The notes under the pieces: model-generated | Database searches by the model: none | What the model was told of the DNA's origin: nothing | What the model saw: only the letters and a program-made list of their open reading frames with translations | Part shown: piece after piece, positions 43,439 to 53,456 of the stretch | Layout: every line of letters begins with the position of its first letter | Position numbering within the stretch: the stretch's first letter is position 1 | Translations under genes and position numbers: made by a program | NCBI GenBank assembly: GCA_900103495.1 | Contig: FMWZ01000006.1 | Coordinates: forward strand, 171,434 to 235,433 | From: Lachnospiraceae bacterium G11 | GTDB lineage: Bacteria > Bacillota > Clostridia > Lachnospirales > Lachnospiraceae | DNA length: 64,000 nucleotides | Reading direction: 5' to 3'

Positions 43439-44338
43439 ATGAAAAAGCTCAAAGGTTTCTTCCGATATGACAACGCCGGCCTTTTGTTTATTCTGCCGGC
43501 CTTCATCTATATGATGGCTTTCGTCGGATATCCCATTATCAGCAACATCTTTTTAAGTTTTCAGGATGTTTCGGTTAAGAACCTGGTAAAAGGCGAGAAG
43601 CATTTTATCGGTCTTGACAATTACATTACCATTTTTAACGATGGAGTATTTACAAAGGCACTGGGAAACACCCTTTTGTTTACGGTGGCCTGTCTTATAT
43701 TTCAGTTTCTTATAGGATTCCTTCTGGCACTTTTGTTCTGCAAGAAGTTTTCCTTTGCAAAACCCATAAGGGGACTCACAATGATTCCCTGGATGATGCC
43801 CATGACGGTTACGGCACTGATGTTCAAATTTATGTTTTCCACGGATGTGGGAATCATCAATTACATCCTAAGAACAGCCGGCCTTATTCAGCAGAACATT
43901 GAGTGGCTCACGACTCCGGGAACGGCTATGATTGCGGTTATTATTGCCAATGTGTGGATTGGAATTCCCTTCAATACCATTCTTCTTTCAACGGGACTTT
44001 CCACTATTCCTCAGGAGCTGTATGAGAGCGCATCCGTTGATGGGGCAAATGCATTCCAGAGATTTGCCAAAATCACACTTCCTCTTTTGAGGCCCACCAT
44101 AGAGTCTGTTCTTGTTTTGGGCTTCATTTACACATTTAAGGTTTATGATATCGTTTATGTAATGACCGAAGGAGGACCGGTTAATTCAACCCATCTTCTT
44201 TCCACATATTCATATAAATTGTCGTTTGACCTCTTCCAGTACTCCAAGGGTTCTGCGGTGGCAAACATCCTGTTTTTGATACTGTTCCTTGTGGGAATTC
44301 TGTATCTTAAGATTACTATGGAAGGAGAGAACGACTGA
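43439..44338 (+). CDS. Sugar ABC transporter permease, MalF/LplB type
   Basis: 299 residues with six helices and the EAA loop motif (LYESASVDGANAFQRFAKIT) that docks the ATPase. AAGGGGG is at 43427-43433. It pairs with the next gene (TGATG overlap, 44336-44340). No ATPase gene is present in the cluster, so a shared MsmX-type ATPase encoded elsewhere is expected, as for other YesMN-linked importers. Confidence 0.93.
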   Translation: MKKLKGFFRYDNAGLLFILPAFIYMMAFVGYPIISNIFLSFQDVSVKNLVKGEKHFIGLDNYITIFNDGVFTKALGNTLLFTVACLIFQFLIGFLLALLFCKKFSFAKPIRGLTMIPWMMPMTVTALMFKFMFSTDVGIINYILRTAGLIQQNIEWLTTPGTAMIAVIIANVWIGIPFNTILLSTGLSTIPQELYESASVDGANAFQRFAKITLPLLRPTIESVLVLGFIYTFKVYDIVYVMTEGGPVNSTHLLSTYSYKLSFDLFQYSKGSAVANILFLILFLVGILYLKITMEGEND

Positions 44339-45183
44339 TGGATGATAGAAATTTAAGCAGAAAAAAGAACACAATCTACAATATAGTTGCGGTGTTGATT
44401 CTGATAATCCTTCTGTTCCCGCTTTTCTGGACACTTATTACTTCCCTGAAAACGGAAAAGGAGATTTTCCTTAATCCACCCACCTGGTATCCCCATGAGC
44501 TGAATACGAAATCATATGCTGCACAGGTAGAGACAGGGGATTTTAACATGTTTAAATCCTTCTTCAACAGCTTTGTGATTTCCATGGGAGCAATGCTTAT
44601 ATCGGTAGTGCTGGCAGTTCCGGCATCCTACGCAATTGCAAGATACAAGTTTATCGGAAGAAAGGCCATGCTTCTTGGCTTTCTGGTAACCCAGATGCTT
44701 CCGGTATCAGTTCTTCTTACCCCTATGTTTATCATGTTCAGGAACTTAAAGATGTATAATACATGGGGAGCGGCAATCCTTGCGGATGCCACAATAGGTA
44801 TTCCATTTTCGGTACTGATTCTTAAGAATTACTTTGCCTCAATTCCGGCGGCTCTTGAAGAAGCGGCTTATATTGACGGATGTACCAGATTTTCGGCATT
44901 TATGAGAATCCTGGTTCCCGTTGCAAAGCCCGGTGTAATCGTATGTGCGGTGTTCTCCTTCCTTTACGGATGGGGTGATCTGGCCTACGGAATGACCTTC
45001 ATTCTTGATCAGGAGAAGCGTCCCATTACTGCGGGAATTTTCAACTTTATGGGACAGTACGGAACCAAGTGGAGTTACCTGACCGCCTTTGCCATTGTGG
45101 CAATTATTCCGGTTACGCTGATTTTCATCTTCATGCAGAAGTACATTATCAGCGGTATGACCAACGGAGCCGTAAAGGGCTGA
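44338..45183 (+). CDS. Sugar ABC transporter permease, MalG/YtcP type
   Basis: 281 residues, six helices, with EAA motif (LEEAAYIDGCTRFSAFMRIL). It forms the import channel with the preceding permease. Start and stop codons overlap by one base. The kinase gene follows after 22 bp. Confidence 0.93.
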   Translation: MDDRNLSRKKNTIYNIVAVLILIILLFPLFWTLITSLKTEKEIFLNPPTWYPHELNTKSYAAQVETGDFNMFKSFFNSFVISMGAMLISVVLAVPASYAIARYKFIGRKAMLLGFLVTQMLPVSVLLTPMFIMFRNLKMYNTWGAAILADATIGIPFSVLILKNYFASIPAALEEAAYIDGCTRFSAFMRILVPVAKPGVIVCAVFSFLYGWGDLAYGMTFILDQEKRPITAGIFNFMGQYGTKWSYLTAFAIVAIIPVTLIFIFMQKYIISGMTNGAVKG

Positions 45184-45205
45184 TACTAAACACAGGAGAG
45201 ACTTC

Positions 45206-46981
45206 ATGAATAAAATCAGTTTGCGTGCGAAGCTATGGCGCTTATTAATCGTTATATCCATTGTGCCCATTCTGATTTTAGGCATTTTTTCATACCTCAG
45301 TGTCTCCGGTACCTTGAGAGAAAACACTGAGAAAATGGCAAAGGACAACCTTCGCCATATAGACAACAGCCTAAACATAAGCCTTGGAGCTTATGAGGAT
45401 TTGCTTTACCAGATTTATACAAATGATGATATGGTTAAATGGATGGACCGCCTTAACAATGATGTTGATGAGGCGGTCACCATCAACCAGATGAGAAGAT
45501 TCATAAACGGCCTTCTCAATACAAAGGAGTATATAAGGGCCATAACCATAATCACATCCGACGGAGATGTGGTAAGTTATGAGCAGATGACTCCTGCCAC
45601 ATACAAAAGTTCATGGCTTGACGTTTTCAGCCGGTCTGTAGATGAACTCTATGACTCTGTAATCAAGGATTACAGCATTCACATTTTTCCCACAGAATAT
45701 GACACAAAATTTGATAACAAGGACTACTACCTGTTCCACCTGGCCCACAGAATAGTGGACTATCGTAATCTTACGAAGGAATGCGGAATAGCCATAGTGA
45801 GTATTGACGAGGAACTCCTTCAAACCGTTTGCTCCAATTCGGAGACGGATGAGGGAATATCAAACTTCATTGTGGACGGATCGGGACGCATCATTTCCTT
45901 TGGAACAGAAACATCCTATCTGGAAAAACAAATTACAGACGCCAAAAAAACCGATGAGGATAAGGCGAAGGATTACGCAGATTTCCTGAAAAGTGTAGAC
46001 GCCCATGTGGCAAACGACTTTGAACTATACGTATTTCATGATGAAGAGCTTGACTGGGACATTGTCAATATTACGGATTTAAGCGGCCTTTACTCCCTGC
46101 AAAGAAGACAGCTTTTCCTTACTCTTATTCTGAGCCTTCTTGTGCTGGTGGTTGGTATTTCCCTATCAGGCGGTCTTACAAGGAACCTGATTTCCGCCGT
46201 CAAAAGCATAGTGAAGGGAATGAAGGAGGCAAGAGGCGGCGATTTGTCGGTTCGAATTGAGAAGACGGACGAGATGCCTTTGGAGATAGAAAGTATTGCC
46301 GATGGTTTCAACGACATGCTTATAAAGCTGGATTCCGCCATAGAAAGGCAAAGAGAAGCTCAGATCGTGGCGTTGGAGGCTCAGATTAACCCTCATTTCC
46401 TATATAACACTCTGGATACAATCAACTGGATGGCAATCGATAAGGATGAGTATGACATCAGCAACGCCATAAACGCCCTGGCCACCATACTTCGCTACGC
46501 CATTGATGAGAGTAACGCCGAGGTAAGAATTCAGGAAGAGGTTGAGTGGATAAAGAAGTACATCTATCTGCAGCAGTACCGACTAAAGAACAAGTTCTCC
46601 TGCAATGTTTTTGTGGAGCCGGAGGCAGCGGGGGCTTTGATTCACAAGCTTTTGCTTCAGCCCTTTATAGAAAATGCCATAGTTCACGGCTTTGACAAAA
46701 ATACAGAGGATGCGGTTTTGTCCATAAATATAGGAAGAAGAGACGAGTGCCTTGAGATAGTGGTTGAGGACAACGGAGTCGGCCTTGATGAGAAAATTCT
46801 AAGGCAGATTAATGACGGATTTAAGGAGGAGTCTGAGACCAAGAGGGGAATAGGCCTTCGAAATGCGGTGACAAGACTTCACATGTATTACGGAAATGCA
46901 GGTAAAGTTCGGGCAAAAACAGCATCTCCTACGGGAACGAGAATAGAGGTTACCATTCCGTATGTTGAAAAACTAGATTAG
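45206..46981 (+). CDS. YesM-type sensor histidine kinase
   Basis: 591 residues. One N-terminal helix (about 12-34) is followed by an extracellular sensor domain (about 35-290), a second helix (about 300-322), a HAMP domain (about 325-375), and a His-kinase domain with His397 in INPHFLYNTLD and ATPase boxes EDNGVGL and GIGLRNAV. It is expected to sense a sugar outside the cell and phosphorylate the regulator at 41805. Confidence 0.93.
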   Translation: MNKISLRAKLWRLLIVISIVPILILGIFSYLSVSGTLRENTEKMAKDNLRHIDNSLNISLGAYEDLLYQIYTNDDMVKWMDRLNNDVDEAVTINQMRRFINGLLNTKEYIRAITIITSDGDVVSYEQMTPATYKSSWLDVFSRSVDELYDSVIKDYSIHIFPTEYDTKFDNKDYYLFHLAHRIVDYRNLTKECGIAIVSIDEELLQTVCSNSETDEGISNFIVDGSGRIISFGTETSYLEKQITDAKKTDEDKAKDYADFLKSVDAHVANDFELYVFHDEELDWDIVNITDLSGLYSLQRRQLFLTLILSLLVLVVGISLSGGLTRNLISAVKSIVKGMKEARGGDLSVRIEKTDEMPLEIESIADGFNDMLIKLDSAIERQREAQIVALEAQINPHFLYNTLDTINWMAIDKDEYDISNAINALATILRYAIDESNAEVRIQEEVEWIKKYIYLQQYRLKNKFSCNVFVEPEAAGALIHKLLLQPFIENAIVHGFDKNTEDAVLSINIGRRDECLEIVVEDNGVGLDEKILRQINDGFKEESETKRGIGLRNAVTRLHMYYGNAGKVRAKTASPTGTRIEVTIPYVEKLD

Positions 46982-47023
46982 AATAATCCACCTTTTTTAG
47001 TTTTATAGAGTTTAAGGAAAGGG

Positions 47024-47062
47024 AGAATGGATTAAAAATGATATTGTAAAAAAATCCATTCT
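47024..47062. promoter_or_regulatory. Inverted repeat in front of the sugar-binding gene
   Basis: AGAATGGATT (47024-47033) and AATCCATTCT (47053-47062) are perfect complements with a 19-base loop. It ends 5 bases before AAGGAGG (47068-47074). It may stabilise or process the mRNA so that the binding protein is made in excess, or bind a regulator. Confidence 0.6.
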
Positions 47063-47080
47063 AACTTAAGGAGGTCAGAA

Positions 47081-48382
47081 ATGAAAAAGGTATTAGCAAC
47101 ACTTCTTGCCGGAGCATTGGCAGCTACAATGCTTATTGGATGCGGTTCTTCAGCGGCAACCACCAAAGAGGAAGCACCTGCACCCGCAGCAGAAGAAACA
47201 AAAACTACAGAAGAAACATCAAGCACTGAGGCTACGGAGCCTGTGGCAGCATCAGATGATGCTTCGGGCGATGTTACAATATGGTACTACTGGGAGACAG
47301 CAGGTCACCAGGAAGCTTTAAACCATATTATCCAGGAGTTCAACGGACAGCAGGATAAAATTACAGTTCAGGCTAAATATGTTCCCTTCGCAGATTTCAA
47401 GAAGCAGCTTTCAGTTGGTGCTTCAGCAGGAGAACTTCCTGACATCGTAATTCTTGATAACCCCGATCACGCTTCATATGCAGCAATGGGAATTTTTGCA
47501 GATATCACAGACAGATTTGATGTAAGCACATACTATCCCGGACCTGTTAACTCATGTACTCTTGACGGAAGACTTTACGGTGTTCCCTTCGGAAGTAACG
47601 ACCTTGTTCTTTTCTACAACGAAGATATGCTTGCAGAAGCAGGCTGTGAAGTACCCACCACATGGGACGAGCTTCTTGATGTAGCAAAGAAGACAACAAA
47701 GGGCAATGTATATGGTTTCGCACACAGTGCACTTCAGAACGAAGAGGGAACCTTCAACTTCCTTCCCTGGGTTTGGTCAGCAGGACAGACATCTTATGAA
47801 ATCAATTCCGAGGGCGGAATCAAGGCTATGAACTTCATGAAGGATCTTGTAGAATCCGGTGCATTCCCTAAGGAAGCAATCAACTGGACACAGGGTGACA
47901 CCATGAACCAGTTCATCTCCGGAAACCTTGCAATGATGATTAACGGTACATGGCAGATTCCCACAATGAGACAGGAAGTTCCCGATCTTAAGTGGAACGT
48001 TGCTATGATTCCTCAGGATAAGCAGCAGGCTTCAGGTCTCGGCGGTGAGAACTATGCAGTTATCGCAGGCGGAAACGAAGAAGCAGCAATCGCTTTCTTG
48101 CAGTATGCAACAAGCAAGGATACCTGCCTTTACATGATGAACGCTATGGGTTACATTTCATCTGATTCAACCATCGCTGACGGACAGTTCGACGGCGATC
48201 CCGTTTACCAGGTATTCGTTGACGAGATGAAGTATGCAAACGCAAGAGGACCTCTTCCTGAGTGGCCCGACATCTCAGACGCTATTTCACTTGCTTTCAA
48301 CAAGGTTATCACAGGTGATGCTACACCTGAGGATGCAGCAGTTGAAGCACAGGCAACAATTGATGGAATACTCGGAAAGTAA
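47081..48382 (+). CDS. Extracellular sugar-binding lipoprotein (family 1)
   Basis: 433 residues. A lipoprotein signal ends LIGC (Cys21). A Thr/Glu/Ala-rich linker (about 25-60) is followed by a family-1 solute-binding fold (WYYWETAGHQEALNHIIQEF, VPFGSNDLVLFYNEDMLAEA, MINGTWQIP). It captures an oligosaccharide for the two permeases at 43439-45183. The GH127 and GH31 genes downstream suggest an arabinofuranose- or alpha-glucoside/xyloside-decorated glycan. Strong codon bias indicates high expression. A terminator follows directly. Confidence 0.94.
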   Translation: MKKVLATLLAGALAATMLIGCGSSAATTKEEAPAPAAEETKTTEETSSTEATEPVAASDDASGDVTIWYYWETAGHQEALNHIIQEFNGQQDKITVQAKYVPFADFKKQLSVGASAGELPDIVILDNPDHASYAAMGIFADITDRFDVSTYYPGPVNSCTLDGRLYGVPFGSNDLVLFYNEDMLAEAGCEVPTTWDELLDVAKKTTKGNVYGFAHSALQNEEGTFNFLPWVWSAGQTSYEINSEGGIKAMNFMKDLVESGAFPKEAINWTQGDTMNQFISGNLAMMINGTWQIPTMRQEVPDLKWNVAMIPQDKQQASGLGGENYAVIAGGNEEAAIAFLQYATSKDTCLYMMNAMGYISSDSTIADGQFDGDPVYQVFVDEMKYANARGPLPEWPDISDAISLAFNKVITGDATPEDAAVEAQATIDGILGK

Positions 48383-48404
48383 GAGATAATATACTATAAT
48401 GATT

Positions 48405-48440
48405 AAAGAGGCAGAGCAGATTACTGCACTGCCTCTTTTT
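48405..48440 (+). terminator. Terminator after the sugar-binding gene
   Basis: AAAGAGGCAG (48405-48414) pairs with CTGCCTCTTT (48429-48438) and leads into a T-run. It lies within 30 bp of the GH127 start, so transcription of the glycosidases is probably partly attenuated. Confidence 0.85.
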
Positions 48441-48465
48441 TGAAAAAATGTACAAGGAGTATGCT

Positions 48466-50412
48466 ATGGGCAATATGAAAACAAAAGTAACCGATCCTTC
48501 CTGGAAGCGATACAAAGAACTGGTGAGAAAAGAGATGATTCCCTACCAGTGGGCGGTTCTTAATGACAACATTGATATCAAAATTGAGAAGGAACGTGAT
48601 GATGCTTCCATTCCCAGCGAGAAAAGCCACGCCATTGAGAATTTCAAAATTGCTGCGGGACTTAGCAAAGGAGAGCATTACGGATGGGTTTTCCAGGACA
48701 GCGATGTATATAAGTGGCTGGAGGCGGTAGCATATTCTCTTGAGGATACCTGGGATGAGGATCTTAAGACTCTGGCTGACGGAGTGGTGGATTTAATCGG
48801 AAAAGCTCAGCAGCCCGACGGGTACATAAACACCTATTTTACAATCAAAGAGCCTGCCAAGAGATATAAGAGGCTGGTGGAAAGCCATGAATTATACTGT
48901 GCAGGCCATTTACTGGAGGCTTTGATAGCCTATAACAATGCTACAGGAAACACCAAATCCATGGATATAGCCTATAAACTTGCCAATCACATGGATGAGA
49001 CCTTTGGGCCTGAAGAAGGAAAACTTCACTGTGCCGACGGACATGAGGAAGTGGAAATCGGACTGATGAAGCTTTATCACGTAACCGGGGAAGCAAGGTA
49101 TGCAAAGCTTGCAGACTATTTCCTGAAGGTCAGAGGAGATTCTCCAAAGGTCTATGAAGAACAAAGAAAGACTGATGACGGAAAGGGTATTCTTGGAGGA
49201 GGAATCTCTCCAAAGCCCATTAAATATAACCAGACCCATCTGCCCGTGGATATGCAGGACACTGCAGAGGGTCATGCCGTAAGGCTTGTGTACATGTGCA
49301 CAGCCATGGCGGATGTTGCGGCTACATTAAAGGATGAAAAACTTGCGGCTGCCTGCAAAAGAATATGGAGAAACATCGTAGACAAAAGGATGTATATCAC
49401 AGGCGGTATCGGCTCCACGGTACAGGGTGAGGCCTTTACACTGGATTATGATCTGCCCAATGACACCATGTACTGCGAGACCTGTGCTTCAATAGGACTC
49501 ATATTCTTTGCAAAGCAGATGCTTAACATTGAAAGGAACGGAGAGTACGCAGATGTAATGGAGAGGGCTCTTTATAACACAGCCCTTTCGGGAATGGCTT
49601 TGGACGGAAAGCACTTTTTCTACGTTAATCCTTTGGAGGTGGTTCCGAATAAGGGCAAACTTGATCCCACAAAGAGCCATGTAAAAAGCGTAAGACCTGA
49701 GTGGCTTGGCTGTGCCTGCTGCCCTCCCAATCTTGCGAGACTTATTACCTCCATAGATGATTACATTTATTCAGAAGTTGAGGATAACATTCTGGTTAAC
49801 CTCTTTATCAAGTCGGAGTTTACCGGAGACAAGGTCACCATTTATCAGGATTCTGACTATCCAAAGAGCGGACTTGTTACCTTTAAGGTTACAAATAAGG
49901 AGGAAAAGACCGCAAGAATCGGCATAAGAATTCCCGGCTGGTGTGATAACTATACCGGAAAGTTTGACGGTGAGGATGCCGGAATAACAAATGAAAAAGG
50001 TTACTGGTATGTGAATGTGCCAACAGGGGAGCACGAAGTGGTTTTTGCCATGGAGATAAAGCCCAAGAGATGGTACTCAAACATTAATGTGTCGGAGGAT
50101 ACCAGGAAGGTGGCTGTTTCGAGAGGCCCTCAGGTTTACTGCGTGGAGGAGGCTGACAACGGTCGAAATCTTCATTGCCTTTCCTTAAATTCCGATTCGG
50201 AGATTACCACCGAGTGGAAGGGCGAGCTTTTAAACGGCGTTAATGTTTTGGAGGCAGAGGGCACAAGGCTTTTAGCCATTGATACCAAGGCGGGACTTTA
50301 CACGGATAAGCCCAATGTCACCAAGGTCCCTGCCAAAATCCGCTTTATCCCTTATCATACCTGGGGTAATCGCGGTGAGAATGAAATGAGAGTCTGGCTT
50401 TTTGAAGACTGA
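48466..50412 (+). CDS. GH127 beta-L-arabinofuranosidase
   Basis: 648 residues, the HypBA1-type fold (alpha/alpha barrel and C-terminal beta domain). The zinc/catalytic residues align closely with HypBA1: Glu338 and Cys340 (CETCAS) and Cys418-Cys419 (CACCPPN). The ATG at 48466 is chosen because AAGGAG is at 48454-48459; it also puts Glu338/Cys340 in the same numbering as the characterised enzyme. There is no signal peptide, so it acts in the cytoplasm on imported oligosaccharides. It releases beta-L-arabinofuranose, as from hydroxyproline-linked or plant cell-wall arabinans. Confidence 0.93.
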   Translation: MGNMKTKVTDPSWKRYKELVRKEMIPYQWAVLNDNIDIKIEKERDDASIPSEKSHAIENFKIAAGLSKGEHYGWVFQDSDVYKWLEAVAYSLEDTWDEDLKTLADGVVDLIGKAQQPDGYINTYFTIKEPAKRYKRLVESHELYCAGHLLEALIAYNNATGNTKSMDIAYKLANHMDETFGPEEGKLHCADGHEEVEIGLMKLYHVTGEARYAKLADYFLKVRGDSPKVYEEQRKTDDGKGILGGGISPKPIKYNQTHLPVDMQDTAEGHAVRLVYMCTAMADVAATLKDEKLAAACKRIWRNIVDKRMYITGGIGSTVQGEAFTLDYDLPNDTMYCETCASIGLIFFAKQMLNIERNGEYADVMERALYNTALSGMALDGKHFFYVNPLEVVPNKGKLDPTKSHVKSVRPEWLGCACCPPNLARLITSIDDYIYSEVEDNILVNLFIKSEFTGDKVTIYQDSDYPKSGLVTFKVTNKEEKTARIGIRIPGWCDNYTGKFDGEDAGITNEKGYWYVNVPTGEHEVVFAMEIKPKRWYSNINVSEDTRKVAVSRGPQVYCVEEADNGRNLHCLSLNSDSEITTEWKGELLNGVNVLEAEGTRLLAIDTKAGLYTDKPNVTKVPAKIRFIPYHTWGNRGENEMRVWLFED

Positions 50413-50437
50413 ACCTGTCTTCTTATGAGGTATAAAT

Positions 50438-52420
50438 ATGATATTTGAGGCGAACAACAAACTTGTTTACAGATACGATGCCGAGAAGGTTCTGATTGAA
50501 GCCTGGGGGGATAATGCCCTTAGAATAAGAGCCACAAAGTGTGCGGACTTCCCCGGGGATGACTGGGCTTTAACGGCAAAGACGGAAAATAAAGGAAATG
50601 CGGAGGTTGACTCCAAAGGGGGGCTGATTCGAAACGGAAGAATCACAGCCACCATAACGGAAGCCGGCAAAATTCGGGTGCTTAAGGACGACACAGTGAT
50701 TCTTGAGGAGTACTGGAGAAACAGAAGGGATGTTACAGATCCCAAATGCAGTGCCATCGAGGTGGAAGGTCGAGAGTTCGGACCCAATGTTGGTGGGGAT
50801 TATCACTTGACCATGAGGCTTGAGTCCCTTGATGAAAATGAGAAGATTTACGGCATGGGACAGTATCAGCAGCCCTATCTTAATCTAAAGGGAACGGATA
50901 TTGAACTGGCCCACAGAAATTCTCAGGCATCGGTGCCCTTTGCAATATCTTCCCTGGGATATGGCCTTTTATGGAACAACCCTGCAGTAGGACGTGCCGT
51001 ATTCGGTAAGAACATCATGAGCTTTGAGGCCTACAGCACCAAAGTTCTGGATTACTGGATAGTTGTTGGCGACACGCCTTCCGATCTGGTAAAAGCCTAT
51101 GCTTCGGTGACGGGAACAGTGCCAATGATGCCGGATTATGCTATGGGCTTCTGGCAGTGCAAATTAAGATATCAGACCCAGGATGAGCTACTTGGCGTGG
51201 CAAGAGAGTACAAGAGGCTTGGAATACCGCTTGATGTAATTGTGGTGGATTTCTTCCATTGGCCAAAGCAGGGCGAGTGGAAGTTTGACCCCACATATTG
51301 GCCCAATCCCAAGGCCATGGTGGATGAACTTGCTTCCATGGGTGTAAAGCTTATGGTTTCTGTATGGCCTACGGTTGACAGGGAGAGCGAGAACTTTGAT
51401 GAGATGCTTGAGAAGGGCTATCTCATAAGAACCGAGAGAGGATTCAGATGTGGCCTTAACTTCGAAGGCTCCACCATTCACTATGACGCCACAAATCCCG
51501 AGGCCAGAAAATATCTGTGGAACAAGATTAAGAAGAATTACTATGACCTTGGAATAAAGATATTCTGGCTTGATGAGGCAGAGCCGGAGTATACTGCCTA
51601 TGATTTTGACAATTACAGATATCATCTTGGGACAGATCTGGAGATTGGCAATATTTATCCCCTGGAGTACGCCAGAACTTTCTATGAAGGCATGGAGGGT
51701 GAAGGCCAGGAGAATATAATTAATCTCTTGCGTTGTGCCTGGGCAGGCAGCCAGAAATACGGGGCCCTGGTGTGGTCAGGAGATATTGCATCCAGTTTTG
51801 ACAGCATGAGAAATCAGCTGGCAGCAGGCCTTAACATGGGGCTTGCGGGTATTCCCTGGTGGACCACTGATATAGGGGGCTTCCATGGAGGAAATCCCGA
51901 CGACCCTGAATTCAGGGAATTGTTTGTCAGATGGTTTGAGTGGGGTGCTTACTGTCCCGTAATGAGGCTCCACGGAGACAGAGAGCCAAGACAGCCCCAG
52001 GTTGGAACCACAGGCGGAGCAACATGCCGTTCCGGTGCAGCAAATGAAATCTGGAGCTATGGCGAGGAAGTTTTTGAAATCTGTAAAAAATATATTGATA
52101 TCAGAGAGAAACTACGCCCCTATACAAAGCAGGTGATGGAGGAGGCTCATGGAACCGGAGCCCCCGTTATGAGAACGCTTTTCTATGAATTCCCATCCGA
52201 CTTAAAATGCTGGGAAATAACAGATGAGTATATGTATGGAGCGGATATTCTGGTGGCTCCGGTACTTGAAGCCGGGGCAAGAAAAAGAAAGGTCTACTTA
52301 CCCCTTGGCTATACCTGGCTTGAGAGCAGAACAGGCATAGAGTATAATGGAGGAGAAGAGGTTGTGGTTGATGCGCCTATTGACTACATGCCTACTTTTA
52401 CCAAAAAACAAGGAGTATAA
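50438..52420 (+). CDS. GH31 alpha-xylosidase/alpha-glucosidase family enzyme
   Basis: 660 residues. An N-terminal beta-sandwich (about 1-225) is followed by the GH31 barrel. The nucleophile is Asp379 (FWLDEAEPE), as in YicI-type xylosidases, and the acid/base is Asp449 (VWSGDIAS), with GIPWWTTDIGGF near 471. There is no signal peptide. The DEAEPE motif favours alpha-xylosidase-like activity over alpha-glucosidase, but related specificities cannot be excluded. It lies 25 bp after GH127. Confidence 0.92.
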   Translation: MIFEANNKLVYRYDAEKVLIEAWGDNALRIRATKCADFPGDDWALTAKTENKGNAEVDSKGGLIRNGRITATITEAGKIRVLKDDTVILEEYWRNRRDVTDPKCSAIEVEGREFGPNVGGDYHLTMRLESLDENEKIYGMGQYQQPYLNLKGTDIELAHRNSQASVPFAISSLGYGLLWNNPAVGRAVFGKNIMSFEAYSTKVLDYWIVVGDTPSDLVKAYASVTGTVPMMPDYAMGFWQCKLRYQTQDELLGVAREYKRLGIPLDVIVVDFFHWPKQGEWKFDPTYWPNPKAMVDELASMGVKLMVSVWPTVDRESENFDEMLEKGYLIRTERGFRCGLNFEGSTIHYDATNPEARKYLWNKIKKNYYDLGIKIFWLDEAEPEYTAYDFDNYRYHLGTDLEIGNIYPLEYARTFYEGMEGEGQENIINLLRCAWAGSQKYGALVWSGDIASSFDSMRNQLAAGLNMGLAGIPWWTTDIGGFHGGNPDDPEFRELFVRWFEWGAYCPVMRLHGDREPRQPQVGTTGGATCRSGAANEIWSYGEEVFEICKKYIDIREKLRPYTKQVMEEAHGTGAPVMRTLFYEFPSDLKCWEITDEYMYGADILVAPVLEAGARKRKVYLPLGYTWLESRTGIEYNGGEEVVVDAPIDYMPTFTKKQGV

Positions 52421-52424
52421 CAAA

Positions 52425-53420
52425 ATGAAGGAAACCACAAAACAGCTGGCAGAGAAGTTCGCTAGAGATTTCACTGCGGCAAAGAAGGCCTATGCCTGGG
52501 ACGGAAGCATGGCAGCCTCCACCTTTGCTTTGGCTCGTATGACCTATGAAAATGAGGTGCCCGTTGAGAGAATCAAGGAAATAAAGCAGCTCATGAGAAA
52601 GAACAGCAAGGGACTTGTAAATCTGAACCTTACATCCACCAGACAGGTGGTGGCAGCAGTTATTGCTGAGGAAGAAGATCCAAAGGCTGCTCTTGAGAAA
52701 ATTGATTTTTACTTTAAAGAACTCAGAAAGGTTACCAAGGGGGCAGATTACGACGCTGCTGCAGCCACAATTCTTTGCAGAAATGCCAAGGATGGAAACG
52801 AAGATGCTATCTTAAAGAGGGTTGAGGACATATACGATGGCCTTAAGAAGGAGCATCCTCTTCTTACCTCCTATGATGATATTATTAACTGCGTTCTTAT
52901 GGCACTGACCGAGAAGGAAACCTTCGACATCGTAAACGAAAGCGAAGAGTGCTTTAAGGCCCTCAAGGGTAAGTTCTTCACAAAGAACAGCGTGCAGGCT
53001 GTGGCTTGCATACTTGCGGCTTTCGACGGAGATGTGGAGACCAAGTGCGCAAAGGCCGTTGAAACCTATAATAAATTATATAAACAGAAGGTTAAATTTG
53101 AGCACTATGGAATACCCTGTGTGGCTTCTGTTGCACAGGTGGTCAAGGATGAAGATTTTGACGATGTAGTGGCTGAAATCAAGGAAGTCAGTGAGTTATT
53201 AAGACACACAAAGGGACTTGGAAATCTTTATGTGGGGGGCGGATTCAGAAATCTTCTCTCCGTGGCTCTGGTTCTTAGCAGCTATGCGAAGAGTGTTACA
53301 GAGAACCAGACCGGCACAGCATTAAACAGCATTATCAACACCATCATTGCGGTGCAGATGATGACTATTGCATGTACTGTAGCCACTGTATCTCTGGCTA
53401 CTTCATCAAGTTCTTCATAA
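52425..53420 (+). CDS. DUF4003-type protein of unknown function
   Basis: 331 residues, soluble and mainly helical, with a final hydrophobic helix (about 305-328) rich in Met, Ala and Thr and ending in a Ser tail. The N-terminus (AKKAYAWDGSMAASTFALAR) and internal repeats resemble DUF4003 proteins by recollection. The start is ATG 52425, after AAGGAG overlapping the GH31 stop region. It is cotranscribed with the glycosidases, but nothing links it to carbohydrate chemistry. Confidence 0.75.
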   Translation: MKETTKQLAEKFARDFTAAKKAYAWDGSMAASTFALARMTYENEVPVERIKEIKQLMRKNSKGLVNLNLTSTRQVVAAVIAEEEDPKAALEKIDFYFKELRKVTKGADYDAAAATILCRNAKDGNEDAILKRVEDIYDGLKKEHPLLTSYDDIINCVLMALTEKETFDIVNESEECFKALKGKFFTKNSVQAVACILAAFDGDVETKCAKAVETYNKLYKQKVKFEHYGIPCVASVAQVVKDEDFDDVVAEIKEVSELLRHTKGLGNLYVGGGFRNLLSVALVLSSYAKSVTENQTGTALNSIINTIIAVQMMTIACTVATVSLATSSSSS

Positions 53421-53456
53421 TAAAGTCAGACATACCCAATATGCGGGAGGACAGAA

